NCBI GenBank assembly: GCA_026874595.1
Contig: CM049316.1
Coordinates: 14,201,839-14,265,838, forward strand
Origin: Sipunculus nudus
Lineage: Eukaryota; Annelida; Sipuncula; Golfingiida; Sipunculidae
Direction: 5' to 3'
Length of the DNA: 64,000 bases
A model generated the notes under the pieces. It saw only the letters and a program-made list of their open reading frames with translations, did not search any database and was not told where the DNA came from. The translations under genes and the position numbers were made by a program. Each line of letters begins with the position of its first letter. The first letter of the stretch is position 1. Below, one piece after another: positions 57,901 to 64,000 of the stretch.

Positions 57901-60199
57901 GCCAAGACAAAGAAGAAACATCCTTGCTAAAAATGGTCGATCTTTTCGGGTTCGTCGTAACATATCTCGTATATAATCAGTTAAAAATAGACCAAAAATC
58001 TTAAATGTAGCCGATTTTTACAGTTGGATTTTTTAATCGAGCCTGCAGCAATATTACATCTAACGATCCTTCTGAAAATCGATAGGTGGGAGGCCGTCGT
58101 GAGACCGTAAATACTGAACTTTGGTACCCGTACCTGTATTACATACACGAGCATATTTTATGACACGGGATCTATTACATCATGCGTTGTGACGTTTTGA
58201 TGATGGAGCAGTTTTTAGTAACTCCTGAACATCTTTTGATTTACATCTAGCTAACGACATAAAATGAAATCTCCATCAGTGTCATGTTGTAGACTCATAG
58301 ATGAGATATACTTCATAAAACTTACATAAAGAAGGGTTGTATCTAATATTAATGTTCTTGTTTAGCTCTGTGCAAGTTTTTTTTTTTATTCCTGATATAT
58401 CTCTATCTTCATCTCTGTCTTATTTCAACTGTCTAAGCTTCATATAAAAGACCTTCATGTGTTTCTTTCTAGATCCTGCTTAACATAAAGAATGATATTT
58501 ACCACGACATGCTGAGAGCCGAGGAACAGTCTATTATATATCTTTGTTATTAAGGTATCCACCATGGGATTATTAAAGCCGGTGATCGCCTTTTCACCCA
58601 AATAAAGGAGGGTCCATTCATAAAAGGATATTTCGGTCACATTGATTATAGATAAGTTCAGTTTATGGTGAACATAAAATTTAATAGCGGAAGATCTTCC
58701 TTTGTGAGTGGTACGTACAGTCAATAAGTATAACTTTAAAAAGAAAACGAATCTCAACATCAATGTTATTATATGTACAAGAATTAAGATATGAATTATA
58801 GAACCCAAAAACCCGACTAAATCTGATGACAACGCACAATATCTTGGAATTATTCAAAATAATTGAAACCCATGGTAGTAAATACGAGGTATAAACCATT
58901 TTAGTATGTTGACTGACAGGGCTTTTTTCATAAGAAAAGTTTTTTTAATGACTCCAGTATTTTTATATAGAAAAAAATAATGATAAATGTGCTAGAAAGT
59001 TAAATTTTACACCCACAGACTTACACCGTTATGTTATTGCTTGTACTGTTCCTTCTTGAACCATTTATTAACATTTTTTCTTCTATTTTTTGTTATATGT
59101 AAAAATGTAAAGACCGTTCACGGTAAAGCGGCCTCTCGGTATACCAGGCATTGACGTCACTAATAGTTTTTCGTACATGGCAGTCGATAACACCATGCAG
59201 TGCATTACACGCAATCCCCCAAGGTGAAGCGAAAATCAAAACTTAAAATAACAACAACGTTGCGAACCCCTGATGATTCACGTTTGAAGTTTACTAAGAA
59301 ATTAATTCACATGTAGATGTTTGCGTCACGCATCTGTAAGTTTTGTTTAATAAAAATCCACAGGTACATTTCTGTCCTTGCGTTTGGATAGGTCCGTGGG
59401 ACAGGTTTTTCCTCAAGACCCCCATTGAAAAATCCTCTGTCATACCCCGGTCAATAATGAGTGCATCAAACCTTATCTGTCAATGTTCAGGACTAAAATG
59501 ATATATCAGGTTTACGAGTGATTTATTCGTATGAAGTCATTTTCTAGACTTTTTTTTAAAGTTTAAACAACAAAGTTGTTGAAAAATTTAGTAAAATAAC
59601 ACATACAACATACAACATGTCGGGGTTAATTAGATTGTTTATCCACAAATACACTGAGGGTAACCCCTTACTCTCGCTGTTTTAGACGTATAAGTAATTG
59701 TTGAGATAGTGAAAATTATATGAACCAATTAACGAAAAATAACATAGAAGGTTTAATCAATTATGGGTGAGCAATGTTATAACCTCCACTTGTTTGATGA
59801 GCTCTCATCTTATAAATCGTAATTTTCTGCTGACGTGAAGTGGTCTTTTCCAACATGGAAGAAGATTGTTTATATTTCGCTCACATAAACAATATGTCAT
59901 GCTCATGGCGAAAAACATATTAAAAGATATTCAAACAAATGTTGTAGTTGATGACTTGTAATAGTTTCTACCGTAAGAATTGTTCGCACACCGGTAATGA
60001 CACACAGAAATAAAGACGGGCAATTGATAAATTATCTTAAAAATGCAAGAAAATAACAACACGGAATGCCGTTATTAAAAATATTATCTTTAGCTTTCCT
60101 TAAAAACTGGTAACGGTGGCTGACAGTTTTCTATCACCGGGGATGCCGTTCCAGAGAGATGGTGTAACACACGAACATGCACCTACATCATGGCATCGT
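57901..60199. other. non-coding stretch
   Basis: No convincing gene. The 125-codon minus-strand frame 58455-58832 starts with a hydrophobic stretch but shows no known domain, and an overlapping frame (58681-58899) covers the same DNA, so I treat it as chance. Confidence 0.4.
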
Positions 60200-60710
60200 G
60201 AATGAACTAACTGACTTTTGTTAGTCACTGGTACATTGGAAGGAAAACCCTGAATATCCAATTAAGACATGTCCCTTGTCCTGTAGTGATAATTTTGTTA
60301 ACTGAGTCAACCCTTTCAACGAATTAACTGACATTTGTTTGTCATTGGCACATTAGAAAGAAAACCTGAGTATGTAATCAAGATGTGCTTTGTCCTGAGG
60401 TGATAATTTTGTAAACGGGTCCTCCCTGAACGAGGCGTTATTAGATATCCATGACATCTAATAATAGCATGCGACAAGTCCAAGTTCTGTCGTTTTAAAG
60501 AAAAGTATAATCATGATTTTAGGTGTCCATCATGATTCACAGACTCACAGACCTGATCCCCCGAAACCTCGGCAAACACCTGTGAGAACTAGACTGGTCC
60601 CAAGCCCACTTATTTTAAATTCCTTATCGTCGTCGTAGAGCCGCCCTCCCATATACTGATTGTTCGGCCGGTCGAATTCATGTTATCGGCCAGAAGAAAA
60701 AATCTGACAC
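60200..60710 (+). repeat. dispersed repeat R2, copy 3, with internal duplication
   Basis: The left part is present twice in tandem, about 118 bp apart (AACTGACTTTTGTTAGTCA at about 60209 and AACTGACATTTGTTTGTCA at about 60327, each followed by a CATT(G/A)GAA and GATAATTTTGT block). The right part gives the uninterrupted sequence of the site where element B inserted in copy 1 (GCCGCCCTCCCATATACTGA, then GGTCGAATTCATG). Confidence 0.7.
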
Positions 60711-62029
60711 GATGTGTATTATTCATCTGCAGTGACTTCTCGGTGATAACTCATTATCAAAAAATGCCATGCATAACAGGATTAATCAACGTTGAAATTG
60801 TACACTTAAGCTACGGAATATGATGGCCTTTTTCCCCGAAGGGTTCTTTGTAAAATTGGGGCTACAGGGAAACCAGTTTCAGTCGGAAACGTAAACTTTC
60901 TGTGACCGAGCGTCTCGTATATGGACGCAGTGCCGGATGAAACAACAAGAGGCCTTAGAGCTCCTTGACCTTCTTAGGCGGATGTTTAAAAGCATCTCCT
61001 CTTGATAAACTAAAAATCCTTTCCTTATAAAATATAAGCTTAAAATAAATTATTACTTTTTATTACCTTTAAAATTTTTTTTTAAGTTTTGAATTTATGA
61101 AGAATCGCAAAGTGAACATTCGGAGTTGTGCTGAAAGGTATCCCCTTATCAAAATTTGAGCAGTTTTTCGTGCTTTTCCCTTTTTGTAAACGGCCTTTAT
61201 CCGGTGGTTCGCATGTAACCTTGATATTTAATTGATTGTCAGGAGAAATCGCCACCGTCAATTTAAGTCACACGTCCTTGTTTAATTAAGACGGGCTGCT
61301 GACCTGTGATTACCAATTACCAATAATGCATAACAGTTTAAGTTCTGCATGAGTTACAAAAGTGTTAACTGCATGTATTTATTTTGAAATTTGTCTGACA
61401 TGTTTTCCGTGACAGACCTGTTAATCAAGAACTACTTGGCTTAATGTTAATACAGTACAAACTTTGTTCACACATGTACTTAATAATAAATTTTGGAAGG
61501 CACCTGCAAACTTGGAATTACATGTATATAAATGCGACTGATGAAGGAAACGGGCATGAAGAGAAGTCGTTAACATACATTCTCAATTAAAGAAATATGA
61601 CATAATTATCATGGCTTATCAGTATATATTGAAGATTATTCAAGACAGCCTTTATATTCATTTATTTATTGACTTGAAGCTTGGAATCTGATAGTTTCCT
61701 GGCTATTTCTTCTGAAAAAAAAATTTAATAAATAATTTTGGGAAAATTCCAAAATTATGGCTTACTTTAGGTCTCTTCTGAGTGTAGCCATATAACCATC
61801 CTATCTCGACATACTAAGAAGTTTTAATTGAAACTTAAAATCTTCTTGGACATACTGTTTTATCACCCCAACTGCACATGTAGTCACCTGATACAAGGGC
61901 AGATACAAGGATTTCAAACTAACCTGCTAGTGTCGAAACTACTCTCCATACCATGCTAGTGTCAGAACTATTTTTTTTCTATACACTTTTCACCCAGTAG
62001 TCTTGGAAGTATGGACGTATCGTCCGCCC
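60711..62029. other. non-coding stretch
   Basis: No gene or repeat recognised. Confidence 0.45.
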
Positions 62030-63247
62030 AAGTGCCGGTGTCCGCTAGTTTTTTCCGGGATAATTTTTTTTATACAGGTGAAGCAGTGTAAACCTGTCTG
62101 GTCCAAAGATTGCAGGTGCTAAAGAATAAAACCTCACCTTGCTTTGATTTTGTAATAATTTAAAATATGACAAAACAGGTTACAGCATGAACGACTTTTT
62201 CATTGCCAGAACAAAGAGTGTAGGCCTAATATGAATGATGAACTCTGGCTCGAATAATAAGCCAGGCAAACTGATGACATCAGTCCATTGAAGGTGACGA
62301 TCATTGTGACGTCATGCACATTGTCTCATCACACTGCGCAGACTCGGACTCTCAAGAGTACGACACTGCTGTCTTGGAATTGTTGGAGTCAAAATCTGAC
62401 TCCAATAATGCACCGCGCGGCAGTCTGACTATTAGCTGATACTATTAGCATAATATGTACGGGGCTGAACTTCGGCAAGTTACTTAAGGGAACCCACAAT
62501 TTTAGCTCAGCTGACGTCTGACAGTTAGCTGATAAGTAACCCGGTATATATGTGCTGTAGTTACGGTTAATCGTCCGTCCGTCCGTTAATTTCGTGTTAA
62601 GAGAATTTGGTACCAGGCTACACTTGTCAAGTAGTTCGGTCCTTCCCACAGTGCCCAAACAGAAGAGATTCGTTTTGAGTAGAAACGACCTCTGGCGGAA
62701 GGGTGAAACATGTACACTGACAGCGGAAATACACAAGTAGTGAAAAGGAGCCAATGTAGTCCGTTAAAATGCGTTGAATTTTGTGTAAAGTAGTTCTATG
62801 TCATGTAAAACGAATTTACTTTGCGACTCTTTTGCCTTATTAATGCTGAAATACCGTGGTTGGCGTCTTATCGGCACTGCTGGACAGTACATTCCTCCAT
62901 GGTACACTTTCAGTGTCTATGGCTGCGTTTTGTGTTCGTACGTTAGACAACAGTGACGTCACAAAGACGTCACAATGTTCGGTCGCGCGTCACCTTCAAT
63001 TGACTGACGTCATATGCTTGACTGGCTTTTTTATTATCAGTTCTCAGACAAGGAATAATTCGTAAACGCTGTATTGTGTTTTGTCATATTTTAGATTGTC
63101 TCATACAAAATCAAAACAAGGTAAGGCATTACTTTTTACGCAGGTAGTCGGCGGAATAGCTCCTGCAACATTTGGACAAGAAAGGTTTACACTGCTTTAC
63201 ACGTATGAAAAATTATCCCAGAAAAACATGTTGACACGGGTACTGGG
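62030..63247. repeat. inverted repeat with about 300-bp arms
   Basis: The left arm (about 62030-62335) and right arm (about 62943-63247) are diverged reverse complements: for example AAGCAGTGTAAACCTGTCTG on the left and its counterpart CAAGAAAGGTTTACACTGCTT on the right, and TGACGTCA-containing blocks at both inner ends. The spacer of about 600 bp contains the first copy of direct repeat R4. The frames 62389-62754 and 62856-63065 are in repeats and have no recognisable domain. Confidence 0.7.
62458..62706 (+). repeat. dispersed repeat R4, copy 1
   Basis: Starts ACGGGGCTGAACTTCGGCAA and includes TTTTAGCTCAGCTGACGTCT, which resembles the left end of elements A and B, then a CGTCCGTCCGTCC run and GAAACGACCTCTGGCGGAAG at the right end. 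It matches copy 2 over its whole length with a few small indels. Confidence 0.8.
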
Positions 63248-63274
63248 ACGTACTTTATAGGTGCATAATATATA

Positions 63275-63511
63275 CGGGGCTGAACTTCGGCAAGTTAAGG
63301 GTACTCACAATTTTAGCTCAGCTGACGTCTGACTATTAGCTGATAAGTAACCCGGTATATATGTGCTGTAGTTATGGTTAATCGTCCGTTAATTTCGTGT
63401 TAAGAGAATTAGGTACCAGGCTACACTTGTCAAGTAAATCGGTCCTTCCCACAGTGCCCAAACAGAAGGAATTCGTTTTGAGTAGAAACGACCTCTGGCG
63501 GAAGGGTGATT
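63275..63511 (+). repeat. dispersed repeat R4, copy 2
   Basis: Direct copy of 62458-62706, about 95 percent alike by eye, with a shorter CGTCCG run. A third, inverted fragment lies at 35.8-35.93 kb. Confidence 0.8.
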
Positions 63512-64000
63512 GTCTCACAAACACCATGCAGCCATGACATGGAATGTGTTCGGACAGTGTTCCATGGATGAATGTTCTTTCAAGCACTGCAGCAGTCAAT
63601 CGGTCCATCAGCATAAATTTCGCAAAAGAGCCGCAAAGTAAATAATTTTTTACATGATATATAATATCTCTTTACACAAGATAAGCAGAATATCTGTTTA
63701 TTTACTTTAAACCAAACTGTAATATTTTTTAAAATAAAATATTATTTGCGAGCAATACATGCGGACAAGGATTTTTGGGACGGATAAAATATATTTTCAC
63801 CAAAAATTATCTATGTACGTAAGGATACACTAAAATAAAAAAAGAAAGGAACTAAATAATTACGGGCCCCCTTTAACATACATATATACTGATATAGCTT
63901 GACACCAGGGAATATGATGCCTGCTGTTCCACGACATATACCTACCCTGCACTTAGGAGAAACTTCAGGTGGCAGAAAATGTTGTCAAAATGATCTTCTA
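63512..64000. other. non-coding stretch
   Basis: AT-rich DNA to the end of the window; nothing recognised. Confidence 0.45.

Noticed and set aside
58455-58832. 125-codon minus-strand frame with a hydrophobic start
   Set aside because: No recognisable domain, an overlapping frame on the same strand, AT-rich composition, and no homology visible by eye.

Overview
The window is animal nuclear DNA. It is AT-rich and has very few genes. It carries many microsatellites (TA, GA/CT, CA, ATT, GGAT), long C or G runs, at least six unrelated or semi-related minisatellite arrays, and dispersed repeats with termini typical of lophotrochozoan, especially molluscan, genomes. The one convincing gene is a neuropeptide precursor of invertebrate type. 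A mollusc is the most likely source; this is inferred from the repeat style and the peptide architecture, and no species can be named.

Layout. 1-17 kb: anonymous non-coding DNA broken by simple repeats (GGAT array at 5.3 kb, ATT tract at 7.2-7.5 kb, TA and CT tracts). 17.18-20.17 kb: a 3-kb satellite of alternating 45/46-bp units with a 410-bp higher-order period. 20.3-20.58 kb: a TA-flanked hairpin element with a degenerate hammerhead-ribozyme core. 21-23.2 kb: TA/GA/CA repeats, a tRNA-derived SINE and a 156-bp tandem duplication. 23.92-24.93 kb, minus strand: the intact single-exon neuropeptide precursor, with about nineteen YxDFLM-type repeats, fourteen of them directly followed by an amidation-cleavage signal. 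26-40.8 kb: five minisatellites (74, 31, 38/147, 18 and 54 bp) and SINE fragments. 44.03-44.35 kb: a second copy of the hairpin element, here with a complete type-I hammerhead ribozyme. 48.0-51.19 and 55.49-57.21 kb: two elements with the same ends, subterminal inverted repeats, a 3'-terminal palindrome and different internal tandem repeats; they look like Helentron-type (HINE/pearl-like) non-autonomous elements, and the second is nested in an older repeat. 62.0-63.5 kb: a 300-bp-arm inverted repeat interleaved with a direct repeat.

How the parts relate. The neuropeptide gene stands alone; no receptor, processing enzyme or second gene is visible, so no pathway is encoded here. The rest is mostly the product of mobile elements and tandem amplification. 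The two items most worth attention are the neuropeptide precursor, whose mature peptide family I cannot assign with certainty, and the two hammerhead-bearing hairpins, whose arms differ between copies yet match almost perfectly within each copy.
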